A stretch of DNA of 64,000 nucleotides, from contig CM064657.1 in NCBI GenBank assembly GCA_032717465.1, positions 23,018,848 through 23,082,847 on the forward strand, read 5' to 3'. Below, in pieces: positions 1 to 10,130 of the stretch. How positions within the stretch are numbered: position 1 is the stretch's first letter; each line of letters begins with the position of its first letter. The DNA is from Coenobita brevimanus. Taxonomy: Eukaryota > Arthropoda > Malacostraca > Decapoda > Coenobitidae. Position numbers and translations under genes: made by a program. The notes below the pieces were generated by a model. That model was not told the origin of the DNA, ran no database searches, and saw only the letters and a program-made list of their open reading frames with translations.

Positions 1-88
<88 letters not shown>
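1..88. repeat. (TA)n microsatellite
   Basis: Almost pure TA dinucleotide with one GT interruption near position 21. It runs straight into the 3' tail of the antisense SINE at 89-474, so it may be the expanded tail of that SINE or the AT-rich target it entered. Confidence 0.95.
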
Positions 89-90
<2 letters not shown>

Positions 91-474
91 TCTCATCTCA
101 TCAGCCGTTTGAGTGTCCACTGCAGGACCGGCCTATCCCGACCTAAGTCGGGACGATACAGCCAATGTATCTCTACCAAGTGGCTTAGGCTGTCTAGTAG
201 AGATTGTATGTAGGGTGAGAAGTGCTTGTAAGTGTAATTGTAGTGCTGGACTGGCTTTGGGTGTGTATGTAGTCTGTGAACCAAGTGTAATCGGCCCGCG
301 CAAGCCGACTGGGTGCAAGATACTATACAGTAAGCGACACTGGTCCAACCACGGCACCCCTGGTGTCCGCCAATGCAGTACGTGGCCGGATGAACACTCC
401 CAAAGTTTATTACCCTGGGGGGGCGCGAACCCTGGCTCACCCGTGTACAAAACGCACACTCTACCACAGAGGCT
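89..474 (-). mobile_element. tRNA-headed SINE, family A, copy 1 (antisense)
   Basis: About 386 bp on the minus strand. The 5' head (474 down to about 411) looks like a tRNA: an A-box-like TGGTAGAGTGTG is followed about 25 nt later by a B-box-like GGTTCGCGCCC. The body ends near 181 and the tail (180 down to 89) contains GTCCCGACTTAGGTCGGG, a small hairpin, and runs through GATGA repeats into (TA)n. A second copy lies at 557-640 plus 2783-3093, and the two align along their whole length apart from a LINE insertion. The tRNA origin is inferred from the boxes; I cannot name the tRNA or the published SINE family. Confidence 0.75.
421..466 (-). promoter_or_regulatory. Internal pol III promoter of SINE A (A and B boxes)
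   Basis: On the minus strand the A-box-like TGGTAGAGTGTG is at 455-466 and the B-box-like GGTTCGCGCCC at 421-431. Spacing and order match tRNA-type internal promoters. Activity is not shown by sequence alone. Confidence 0.55.

Positions 475-556
<82 letters not shown>
475..556. repeat. (TA)n microsatellite
   Basis: Pure TA array between the head of SINE A copy 1 and the tail of SINE A copy 2. The two SINE copies lie head to tail in the same orientation across it. Confidence 0.95.
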
Positions 557-558
<2 letters not shown>

Positions 559-640
559 TCATCAGCCGTTTGAGTATCCACTACAGGACCGGCCTGTGCC
601 GACCGAAGTCGGGACGTTACAGCCAATGTATCTCTACCAA

Positions 641-2782
641 TTTTTTTTTTTTTATGCGAGGAAGAAGGAACCAAAGGCCATGAGCCCGCAGTAACAGTTC
701 CCTCCAAGAGAAAAACAAAATACAATAGAGAGCCAAATTCAAGATCCATTCATTTTGAGATGCCTGGACACACTGCGTTTGAAAGACTGGAGATCATAGG
801 CAGCAGGAAATACAGACAGAGGGAGACAGTTCAAGAGCTGACCTGTTGCATAAATGAAAGACTGGGAGTAACGGTTAACTCTTGCATTAGAGAGTTGGAC
901 AGAAAAGGGATGAGAGTTTGTTGCCAGACGGTTGCTATGCGCCCGTCATAGAGGTGGAGGAATGCAAGCAGACAGTTCAGAGGAGCAGTGACCATTAAAG
1001 TAGCGATAGAAAAGAGATAAAGATGCAACAGTGCGGCGAAGAGACAGAGGTTGAAGGGAGTCAGTAAGAGGAGGAGAGTTAATGAGACGAAAAGCCTTTG
1101 ACTCCACCCTATTGAGAAGAGCTGTATGTGGGGAGCTTCCCCACACATGAGAGTTGTACTCCATACAGGGGCGGATAAAACCCCTGTATAGAGTCAACAA
1201 TTGTGCGGGGGTAAAGAAAGAGCAGAGTCGGCTTAGCACACCCAATCTCTTGGAAGCAGATTTTACAAAAGATGTAATATGATTTTTCCAAGATAAGTCC
1301 CGAGTAAATGAAACCCCAAGCATGTTCAAGGATGATGCAGGATTAAGCTGAATATTATTAAACATTAGTGGGTATACCTGTGGAAGATTTTGTCGGGTTG
1401 ATAGGTGTAAGAACTGAGTCTTAGATGCATTAAAAACAACCATATTATTTTCACCCCAGTCAGAGATACGAGCAAAGTCAGACATTAGGTGTGCCATAGC
1501 CTCATCCCTTGTTTGTTGAAGTAACTGTTGAGATGGGCGTTGCAGGAACCGAATGGAAAGGTGAAGGGTGGAGTCATCAGCGTATGAGTGGATAGGGTTA
1601 GATGTACAGCTTAGAAGATCATTGATGAATAAAAGGAAGAGAGTTGGTGATAGGACAGAGCCCTGAGGAACACCACTGTTGATAGATCTAGGAGAAGAAC
1701 GACGGCCGTCTACAACAGTGGCTATAGAACGACCAGAAATGAAGCTAGTGATGAAGACACAGATAGAAGGATAGAAAGCGTAGGAGGGCAGTTTAGAAAT
1801 TAAAGATTTCTGCCAGACTCGATCGAAAGCCTTTGAGATGTCAAGTGCAATGGCAAAGCTTTCGCCAAAGTCCCGAAAGGAGGATGACCAGGAGTCTGAA
1901 AGGTAGGTGAGAAGATCGCCAGTGGAGCGTCCCTGATGGAACCCGTACTGACGATCGGAAAGAAGGTTGTGATAGGAAATGATGCCTTAAAATTTTTCTA
2001 TTGAGAATTGACTCGAAAACTTTTGAAATACAGGACGTTAATGCAATTGGACGATAGTTGGAGGGTTGGGAGTGGTCACACTTCTTTGGGACTGGCTGAA
2101 TGAGAGCAAACTTCCAGTAAGAAGGAAATGTACAAGTTCACAGACAAAGGCGAAAGAGTTTGCCTAGGCAGGGTGTAAGCACAGAAGCACAGTTCTTGAG
2201 AACAATAGGATGGACCCCATCAGGCCCATATGCCTTGTTAGTACTGAGGCCAGTGATGGCAGAAAATACATCAGCTGAAGACATTTTAATGTCAGCCATG
2301 AGGAAGTCAGAGGGGGGAAGTGATGGAGGAACAGCACTGGAATCGTCTAAGGTGCAATTGGAAGAGAAAGTCTGTGCGAAGAGATCTGCTTTATCAGTAG
2401 AAGAAATAGCTACAGAACCATCAGAGTAGAAAAGAGGAGGGAAGGATGATGCGGTAAAGTTGTTAGAAAGATTTTTGGCAAGGTGCCAGAAGGAGCGGGA
2501 AGAATTCGAGTTGGAGAGTTAAGAGCACTTAGTATGGATGAAATTATTTTTAGTAGAGCAAAGAACAGACTTAGCACGATTCCGGGCAGAAACGTAAAGA
2601 TGATGTGATTCAGGGGTGGGTTGGCTCCGGTACCTTTTGTAGGCCCTCTCCTTGTTGCGGACAGCATTAGAACAAGCGTGATTAAACCAAGGCTTTCTTG
2701 CTTTAGTCAAAGGATATGAGAAAGGAATGTAGGCTTCCATGCCCGAGAGAATAACCTCCGTAATGCGCAAGGCACACTCAGA
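641..2782 (-). mobile_element. 5'-truncated Jockey-like LINE
   Basis: A minus-strand non-LTR retrotransposon of 2142 bp ending in poly(A), seen as a T-run at 641-653. It is truncated at the 5' end: coding starts between endonuclease and RT, so the endonuclease is missing. A poly(A) tail fits Jockey-type elements better than the CR1-like element at 41.1-45.7 kb, which ends in short octamer repeats. It sits inside SINE A copy 2. Clade assignment is from motif resemblance and needs a phylogeny. Confidence 0.8.
739..2782 (-). pseudogene. Reverse transcriptase (ORF2 remnant) of the Jockey-like LINE
   Basis: Reading 3'-ward on the minus strand I recognise the pre-RT linker (PWFNHACSNAVRNKERAYKR), then KAYGPDG, the NYRPIALTS block, YGFHQGRSTGDLL, ALDISKAFDRVW, the NSGVPQGSVLSPTLF block and the catalytic YADD at 1573-1584. 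A C-terminal region ends at a TGA at 739-741. The product would be the RT that drives target-primed reverse transcription. Damage: a one-base shift in an A/T run near 1988, an internal stop near 2150, and another shift near 946. The frame is open from about 1990 to 946 but has no early ATG. The endonuclease is absent, so this copy is dead. Confidence 0.85.
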
Positions 2783-3091
2783 TGGCTTAGGCTGTCTGGT
2801 AGAGATTGTATGTAGGGTGAGAAGTGCTTGTAAGTGTACTTGTAATGTTGTAGTGGCTTTGGAGGTGTGTGTAGTCTGTGAACCAAGTGTAATCGGCCTG
2901 CGCAAGCCGACTGGGTGCAAGCATACGTTATAGTAAGCGACACTGTTTCAACCACAGCACCTCCTGTGTCCGCCAAAGTACAGTAGTACGTGGCTGTGTG
3001 AACACTCCCAAAGTTTTTTACTCTGGCGGGGCGCGAACACTGGCTCACCCGTGTACGAAAACACACACACTGTACCACTGTACCACAGAGG

Positions 3092-3093
<2 letters not shown>

Positions 3094-3181
<88 letters not shown>
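3094..3181. repeat. (TA)n microsatellite
   Basis: TA array with one CTGT interruption near 3137. It separates the head of SINE A copy 2 from the 3' end of the antisense SINE B fragment. Confidence 0.95.
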
Positions 3182-3184
<3 letters not shown>

Positions 3185-3264
3185 CCAGATGCCATAATCC
3201 CGTAAGGGGTGGCCACTTGACTTTGAGTTACCTATTTTACAGGGAGGGGCACTAACCCTCCACC
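3182..3264 (-). mobile_element. SINE B 3' fragment (same family as the 5S-headed SINE)
   Basis: On the minus strand this reads TTAGTGCCCCTCCCTGTAAA, a short spacer, then a terminal segment containing TTACGGGATTATGGCATC and ending in CTGGCAAT. The first block is shared with the 5S-headed SINE at 24739-24960. The last 35 bp match the 3' end of the LINE at 21719-23864, and even better its truncated copy at 48705-48915 (about two mismatches). The 5S head is missing here, so this is a 5'-truncated copy. Confidence 0.65.
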
Positions 3265-3276
3265 ATTCATTCATCT

Positions 3277-3683
3277 AATCCAGTGTTGCTTTTGAGGTGC
3301 GTAGGAGCCCGGGGTTAAGCAAGTTGGTCCTGTCATTTAAGATGAGTGACAGCCTTACACATCCCATTACGTGAGAAGTAAACCCCAGCCATCCCTTGGA
3401 TATAAACCTGCACCGGCACGATCCGATTGGAGCGCCTTAACTGCCTACAAAACCACCAGGCTCCATATAGTTACCAACCAGCGTAGTAGATGATTTCCTG
3501 GTTTCCAGGAAACCATTTGGCCTGTGACTCAGTGTAGTCACCCGTAGACAGAAGGAAGAGGAAAGAATGAAGGAAAGAAAGACAGAAGAGGAAGGATGGA
3601 GAGAAGGAGGGAAGAGAGGAAAGGGCAGGCTTCCAAGAGCAGCACTACAGTGAGTGAGTGGATGGTGAGCGCCCCCACCAATC

Positions 3684-3684
<1 letters not shown>
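3277..3684 (-). mobile_element. Repeat C copy 1: dispersed repeat with tRNA-like boxes
   Basis: About 400 bp in antisense, also found at 38051-38563 (antisense) and 58130-58545 (sense). All copies start with a GGTGGGGGCG segment, followed by a pyrimidine-rich stretch. About 240 bp in there is an A-box-like region (GTGGTTTTGTAGGCAGTTAA in this copy) and a B-box-like GGTTTATATCC, then a 3' part containing CCCGGGCTCCTA. The boxes suggest a tRNA-derived SINE joined to an extra 5' module, or a composite element. Family identity is unknown to me. Confidence 0.6.

Positions 3685-3687
<3 letters not shown>

Positions 3688-3724
<37 letters not shown>
3688..3724. repeat. (TA)n microsatellite
   Basis: Short pure TA array abutting the 5' end of repeat C copy 1. 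Confidence 0.9.
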
Positions 3725-3727
<3 letters not shown>

Positions 3728-5910
3728 TTAGTGATAGCTTAAACGTAAAACATAGCGGATGAATTCCATAGACTTTCACCTAAATGTTCATCTGTACATT
3801 TCAGACTGTATTTGTACTTTTATGACCACACGATGAAACGATTTTCACTGAGATTCTAGATCCTGGGTACACAAGGGAAGAGGTTAGGGTATACAGTAAT
3901 TGTATAACATCTTGAAAAAATCAAAGACTGTTCGCTCGAGCGTTCTTGACAGGTTAGTTACCAAGATAGGGGATGTAAGAGACCGCGAAAGGCTCTTTAT
4001 CAAAATGAGTATGTACTGCATATTGGCGTACTCTTAAATGAAACCGATCTTTCAGGTCATTATGAATATACCATACCATACTGCACTGTTGTGCATGAGG
4101 CTGCGAAAACTATTAATTTTTCATTATTTGGAAATTGGAAATTACCTGTAGCATTTACATTGCCATATTTAATATGACAATTCTAGGCTGACAAAATAAC
4201 AAGGTTTGGGATGTGAGTCGGATGTCTTCATGGTATTGCAGACTTTACAGATTTGATCAACCGGGCTTGGTATTACTTGCCAGATGTATTAAGATGATAC
4301 AGCAGAATATTATAACAACTTCATCACTAAAGGTGGATGGAGCTTCGGTGTATAAGGGTAATGGACACACACATCAAAAACTTCTGAAGAGAATTAAGGG
4401 TCCAAATACATTTGATCCTTCGCCTCAAAGTTGTCTCAAAGTCTCCCTCATAATATAACTACTGTTTTCCCAGAGGGCCATAATGTTGGCTGTTACATTA
4501 TGGCTGTAGCCATACTTTCCTCTAATTTTCTACCTTCTATGTATCAAGCTGTTTTACAGAACAGAGACTTTGTTGGCAAAGTTGTACCACTTAAGAAGAT
4601 TCAATGTGTACGTATTCTGACAAACTGGACTGAACTAACTTATGTTTAGGGCTTTAGTTTCTTCCTGAAGAGCCAACGATGATAACTCTCTCCCATAGTT
4701 AACTTATACTTGCTTCATAAACTGAGTAAGCGAATAGAATAAGCAAATTGCTTGATTAACGCGAAATATTTTCCCAAACGAGTAATTGTTCATGTGGTTG
4801 CTGAACAGTGCATGAGTAGCCGACTGGATCAAGGTCAAACCTTTGAAGTGTACGGGATAAGAGAAAATAATCAATAATCAATCTGCGTTTATCGTAAATA
4901 TCTTTGAATAAGGTTTTCGTAACCGATGTTGCACACACACAACCACAGTCTTTGAGAATAATAGGTTATGTATTAGTAACTAGAAATTCATAGGGCATGT
5001 TGGCATTGTCTTATTATATCTTAAAACTGAATAATCATGGTGGTTTAGATATATAAGCTGATTACAATTACAACCATGCTAAGATATATGAACGTCGGTC
5101 ACTAAAATAAACATAGTATACAATTTCTTCACAAGTTTCTGCAATAACATCAAAAAGATTTGCTGCTAAAGAACACCTTCCTGACAATGATTTTGGTATT
5201 TTGTTTGACATAAGTGTGGGGTTATCAAGGATGTGTTATTGAGCCTATAGTCCATTTAACCGAGTCTGGCATCATCAGTGATGTCCTCAACACCTGTAGC
5301 ATTGATAAAGGTCCCCAGTGCCGGATATACCTTTTCGTATTGCTTTTATATATTAGTTTTCAAGGTAATAAATAGAGGTTTACTCAGTGCAGACGATTTA
5401 CATCAACACTACAGGTGTTGAGGACAACCCTGATGGTGCCAAACTTGGTGAAATGGAGCACTGTTTTAGATTACTGCACTTTCTTGCTTCAGTTGCCATT
5501 GTTCACATTTCATCTCGTGTGTTAGCTGTCACATACTTTGCTGGTGGAAGGAGTCGAATGTGAGGAGACAAGAGGCTGATAACCGATATACAGGTATTGA
5601 AGAGAAGGGAGTTTACAGGAGCGACTGACCAATTTCCACGGCACCAGCGACGTGTATACCAAACTGCAGATCGCTGTGTGTAGTTTTTAACTTTTGCCCC
5701 AGTGCGCCATTTTTTTACTATATTCTTTACTATGATTTCATTCAGGCAAAGGGAGATCTCTTGTAATGAAAGGGTTAATGATGGCTATATTATCACAAGC
5801 ACTTCGAAAAATCATTCTTAAGCAGAATGAAACTGCCTGGCGATGACCTGAATAAAACTGATATTATCAGTATGTTCTCGAGGTAAGAGGGTTTAGTTTG
5901 TGCTAAAGTT

Positions 5911-5912
<2 letters not shown>
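3725..5912. other. Anonymous AT-rich DNA, no gene recognised
   Basis: About 2.2 kb of complex, non-repetitive-looking sequence. Short open frames exist on both strands, but none shows a recognisable domain, splice structure or start context. The one structured item is the inverted repeat at 5250-5457, listed separately. Confidence 0.6.
5250..5457. repeat. Imperfect inverted repeat, about 57-bp arms
   Basis: The left arm 5250-5307 and right arm 5401-5457 are reverse complements with a handful of mismatches. The core GTCCTCAACACCTGTAG is perfect and the loop is about 93 bp. It could fold into a hairpin or be the remnant of a small foldback/MITE-like element. No target duplication was identified. 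Confidence 0.7.
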
Positions 5913-5988
<76 letters not shown>

Positions 5989-6150
5989 AGTACAATGTTC
6001 TTTCGCTTTCCTAACCGGACGAAATTCATCTAGTATTGAAAAATAAAGAATATGAACTGGAAAGGACACTAGAGATTGTTTCTAAGACCCTTAACGCAAA
6101 AAGTCTCCCCTGAGCTGGAGTGGAATCATCTGGCGGTAGCGACAGTAAAA
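5741..6150. repeat. Diverged dispersed repeat, two partial matches
   Basis: The stretches around 5770-5850 and 6085-6150 resemble stretches near 46205-46400 and 47745-47915. The shared consensus-like pieces are AAGTCTC and GAAT-AAATCGTC-GG-GGTAG, with substitutions and small gaps. A (TA)n array at 5913-5982 interrupts the region. Similarity was judged by eye and is weak; this may be an old non-autonomous element. Confidence 0.35.
5913..5982. repeat. (TA)n microsatellite
   Basis: Pure TA array of about 70 bp. Confidence 0.95.
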
Positions 6151-6329
6151 AATGAATACTATATCACTGTGCGTGCATAAGAGGTTTAAGACTGAGCTTG
6201 GGGCAGAAATGCGAAGTCTAGCTATTAATTACCTATATATATCAATTATAATGCTCATTCTTTTCCTACCGTCGTCATGCCTATCAAGCGCACCCTACCG
6301 TTATACCAGCTATCATGCACAGCTATCTG

Positions 6330-7015
6330 CTTTCTTATACCCATTCATGTCCTATCATACGAGCCCCACCTATACGTGTCCCCCTACCTTACGTGTCCCA
6401 TACCATATATGCCCCCTACCATACATACATTTACCACACGTACCCCTACCATATGTATCCCCAACCACACGTGCCCCTACCACACATACCCCTACCACAC
6501 GTACCTCCTACCATGCTTACGAGTATCCCTGCCACACATGCCCCCAACCAGACACACCCCTACCGCACGTGCCCCTTACCATACACACCCCTACCACACT
6601 TGCCTCCTACCATACATACTCCTACCACGCGTGCCTCCTACCGTACATACCCCTACCACACGTGTCCTGTATCACATGCTTTCGTCACACATGCCTGCCA
6701 CCATATGTACCCCTACCATATGTATCCCTGTCGTACGTGCCCTTTACAATTCATATTCCAATCACACATACTCCTATCATACTTACTCCTATCTTACACA
6801 CCCCTGCCATACGTACCCTGTCAAAAGTGTGTCTGCCACACGTGCTTAACCACACTTGCTTCTGCCTTGCGTGTCCCTACCACATGTGCCCGTACCATAT
6901 GTCCTTCTACTATACGTGTCCCTACAATGCCTTGTGTCGTACGTGCCTCTACCATACGTACCCCTACCTTACGAGCCTTTATCGTACACGTCCCTTCCTT
7001 ACGTGTCCCTTGCTA
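6330..7015. repeat. Degenerate about 15-bp minisatellite (CCCCTACCACACGTA-like)
   Basis: Many variants of a 15-bp unit built from CCTACCATAC and ACGTGCCC, with point changes and indels. It creates long open frames in all three plus frames (up to about 320 codons) rich in Thr, Pro, Tyr and His, which I treat as artefacts of the repeat. Confidence 0.8.
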
Positions 7016-7089
7016 CACGGCTGGGTGGGGTACATGGCAGGAAGGTCAATATTATTTTATGGCATTGTGAGGAGAGGCTACACACGAGA

Positions 7090-7400
7090 GGTAATTAGGA
7101 AGGCTGGTTGACAAGGGTGGTTATGAGGGTTGGTTGACATGGGTGGTTATGAGGGTTGGTTGACAAGGGTGGTTATAAGGGTTTGTTGACAAGGGTGGTT
7201 ATGAGGGTTGGTTGACAGGGGTGGTTATGAGGGTTGGTTGAAAAGGGTGGTTATGAGGGTTGGTTGACATGGGTGGTTATGAGAGTTGGTTGACATGGGT
7301 GGTTATGAGGGTTGGTTGACATGGGTGGTTATGAGGGTTGGTTGACATGGGTGGTTATGAGGGTTGGTTGACATGGGTGGTTATGAGGGTTGGCTGGAAG
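7090..7400. repeat. 27-bp tandem repeat
   Basis: About eleven near-identical units containing GGTTGGTTGACA and GGGTGGTTATGAG. Units differ mainly at one or two positions (ACATGGG, ACAAGGG, ACAGGGG), so the array looks recently amplified. Confidence 0.9.
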
Positions 7401-7439
7401 GAATGGTTAGCAGAGCTGGATAGGAAATATGATTATGAC

Positions 7440-7720
7440 TGATTAGGACAGAAAGGCTAATAGGCAGGGGTAGATAGGAAGGCTAATACACAGGGGTGGA
7501 TAGGAAGGCTAATAGGCAGGGGTGGATAGGAAGGCTGATAGGCAGGGGTGGATAGGAAGGCTAATAGGCAGGGGTGGATAGGAAGGCTGATAGGCAGGGG
7601 TGGATAGGAAGGCTAATAGGCAGGGGTGGATAGGAAGGCTAATAGGCAGGGGTGGATAGGAAGGCTAATAGGCAGGGGTGGATAGGAAGGCTGATAGGCA
7701 GGGGTGAATAAGAATGCTAG
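7440..7720. repeat. 26-bp tandem repeat
   Basis: About ten units containing AGGAAGGCTAATAGGCAGG and GGTGGAT, with CTAATAGG/CTGATAGG variants. It follows the 27-bp array within 40 bp and decays into related but irregular sequence to about 7900. Confidence 0.9.
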
Positions 7721-8085
7721 TTAGGAGTGATTAAGAAGGCCTGTTAGGAGGGTGGGTAGAAAGGCTGGATAGGAAAGATGGTTAGCAGAAATGGTAAGGA
7801 AGGCTGCAGTGAAAGGCTGTACAGAATGGATGGTTGGGTTGGATGGTTGTTATTGGTGGTAAGGCAGGATGGTTGAGAGCGATAGTTGAGAGGGATAGTC
7901 ACGAAGGCTGTTGGATGAGTTGTGAGAGTCTTAGCCAAACCACCACAGACAATATAAATCCCTCCAGTACCATGTCTCGTTATTCATGCTACGGACCGGC
8001 GAGGCTATTCAACCGTGGCACAAGATTTATCGTTGTGAAGGGGTTAGAAAGTGTCCATTCACGAAGGATCATTGTATACAAGGAA

Positions 8086-8273
8086 ACATCTGTCTATCTA
8101 TCTATCAATCTATCTACCTGTCTATTTGTCTGTCTATCTATCTATCCATCTATCTATCTGTCTGTTTATTTGTCTGCCCATCTATCTGTCCATCTATCTA
8201 TCTATCTGTCTATCTATAGTTACATAAATAAATGAATAAATAAACTAATAAATATATATAAATATATGCTTCG

Positions 8274-8305
<32 letters not shown>
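8086..8305. repeat. (TCTA/TCTG)n and (TG)n microsatellites
   Basis: A tetranucleotide array of TCTA with interspersed TCTG and TCCA units runs to about 8218. AT-rich sequence follows, and a (TG)n tract occupies 8275-8305. Confidence 0.9.
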
Positions 8306-8309
<4 letters not shown>

Positions 8310-8424
8310 CACTTTTAGTATAATAGAGAGAATGGCTGCTGAAGAGACCTGAAAGTGGAGACCAACATAATTATTTAGCGTGGAGGAACATGAGAGGCCG
8401 GTGAGGGAGATGCGTGATGGAGGA

Positions 8425-9290
8425 GAAAAGTGAGGATGTGCTTTGGAGGGAAGTGAGGATGTGTTATGGAGGGAAATGAGGATGTCTTCTGTAGAAAGTG
8501 AGTGTGTGTTATGGAGGGAAAGGAGGGTGTGTTATGGAGGGAAAGGAGGAGGGTGTGTTATGGAGGGAAAGGAGAGTGTGTTATGGAGGAAGTGAGGGTG
8601 TGTTATGGAGGAAGTGAGAGTGTGTTATGGAGGATGTGAAGGTGTGTTATGGAGGAAGTGAAAGTGTATTACAGAGGAGGGAAGTGAGGGTGTGCTATGA
8701 AGGAAGTGAAGGTGTGTTATAGAGGAGGGAAGTGAGAGTGTGTTACGGAGGAAGTGAAGGTGTGTTATAGAGGAGGGAAGTGAGAGTGTGTTATGGAGGA
8801 AGTGAAGGTGTGTTATAGAGGAGGGAAGTGAGAGTGTGTTATAGAGGAAGTGAAGGTGTGTTATAGAGGAGGGAAGTGAGAGTGTGTTATGGAGGAAGTG
8901 AGGGTGTGTTATGGAAGAAGTGAGGGTGTGTTATGGAGGAGGGAAGTGAGGATGTGTTATGGAGGAAGTGATTGTGTGTTATGGAGGAAGGAAGTGAGGG
9001 TGTGTATGGAGTAGGGAAGTGAGGGTGTGTTATGAAGGAAGTGAGGGTGTGTATGGAGTAGGGAAGTGAGGGTGTGTTATGAAGGAAGTGAGGGTGTGTT
9101 ATGGAGGAGGGAAGTTGGGTGTGTCATTGGGCAGTGTAGGGAAGTGAAAGTGTGTTAGGGCTGAAGCGAGGGTGTGTAATGGAGGTAGTGACAGTGTGTT
9201 TTAATAGGGCGAACGGGTGCGTTTTGAAGGAATTCAGAGTGCGTTATAGATGAAAGGGTGTGCTGTCGAGGAGGGATGAGGGTGTGTTAT
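8425..9290. repeat. About 23-bp G-rich minisatellite
   Basis: Roughly 35 variants of a unit with GTGTGTTATGGAGG and AAGTGAGGG, many with an added GAGGGAAG segment. The plus strand is almost free of C. The region to 9420 is related but irregular. Confidence 0.85.
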
Positions 9291-9454
9291 GAAGGAGGGA
9301 GTTAAGGTTTTGTTTAGAAAAAGAAAAGTGAAGTTGCGTCATGGAGTGGGGAAGTGCACAGGTATCTGCCTTAAAAGGAGGAGTGCTTTGTTGACTCGTT
9401 AAAGCAGGAAATACAGTATGGATGAAAGTTTGAGTGCAGAGCTGTCAATGCCGC

Positions 9455-9515
9455 TCCCCCCCCCCCCCGCCGCCACCACCACCACCACCACCACCACCAC
9501 CACCACCAGCGCTGT
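9455..9515. repeat. C-run and (CCA)n
   Basis: A C-homopolymer is followed by a CGCCGCC step and a (CAC)n array. It marks the switch from a G-rich to a C/T-rich plus strand. Confidence 0.9.
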
Positions 9516-9549
9516 CCTAATCTCCGTCTTCCCTAACTGTCAGAATAGC

Positions 9550-10130
9550 ATGATTCCTGGCACGCCCTTTCTCCTTCCTTGCACGATCTTTCTCACTCTT
9601 AGCACTCCCTTTCTCCCTTCAAGCACTCCCCTTTTCCCTCCGTGCACGCTTTTTCTATCCTGGCATATCCTTTCTTCCTCCTACCACGCCCTTTCTCCCA
9701 CATAGCACACATTTTCTCCCTCCTGGCACGCCCTTTCTCTCTTCCTGCACGCTTTTCCTCTCCTAGCACACCCTCCCTTTCTCCTAGCACGCCCTCCTCC
9801 CTTCTAGCACGCTCTCACTTCCCTCCCAATACACCTTTCCTTCCCTCCTAGCACATCCTTCCCCCCTCCCAGATTTCACTCCCTCCTTCCTAGCACTCAC
9901 TTTCTCCCTCATACCACGCCCTTCCTTCTAGCACGCCCTCCCTCCTTCCATTTTTCCTAGCACGCCCTTCCTCTACCCTTCTCCCTCCTAGCATTTCTTT
10001 ATTCTTTTTTTCCATGCCCTCTTCCCCGTAGCACTCCCTTACTCCTAGCACGCCCTCACTCCTAGCACGCCCTCACCCCTAGCACGCCCTCACCCCTAGC
10101 ACATCCCAACTCCATCTCTCTGCTAACCTA
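9550..10130. repeat. Degenerate about 20-bp pyrimidine-rich minisatellite
   Basis: Repeated variants of TAGCACGCCC plus CTTTCTCCCTCC. The last part (10030-10110) is a more regular series of CTCACTCCTAGCACGCC-like units. Confidence 0.8.

Larger units (their letters stand above)
557..3093 (-). mobile_element. SINE A copy 2, split by a LINE insertion
   Basis: The minus strand reads SINE head and body from 3093 to 2783, then a 2.1-kb LINE (2782 to 641), then the SINE tail from 640 to 557. Joining the outer parts reproduces copy 1 (474-89) except for about one base at the junction. The head again has A-box-like (TGGTACAGTGG) and B-box-like (GTTCGCGCC) motifs, with a small duplication of the TGTACCAC segment near 3070-3085. 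Because the LINE carries its own poly(A) at 641-653, nested insertion is the simplest reading. No clear target-site duplication is seen at the LINE junctions. Confidence 0.75.

Noticed and set aside
557..3093. SINE-LINE chimera formed by template switching
   Set aside because: The intact SINE copy at 89-474 shows that the outer parts join perfectly, so nested insertion of a poly(A) LINE is simpler.
3277..3684. True tRNA gene in repeat C or SINE A
   Set aside because: Only A- and B-box-like motifs are recognisable; acceptor and anticodon stems do not pair as in a tRNA.
6152..7111. 319-codon plus-strand frame with a hydrophobic start
   Set aside because: Almost all of it is translation of a 15-bp minisatellite, and the other two plus frames are also open.
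7090..9290. CRISPR-like arrays
   Set aside because: Units are contiguous without unique spacers, and the sequence is clearly eukaryotic.
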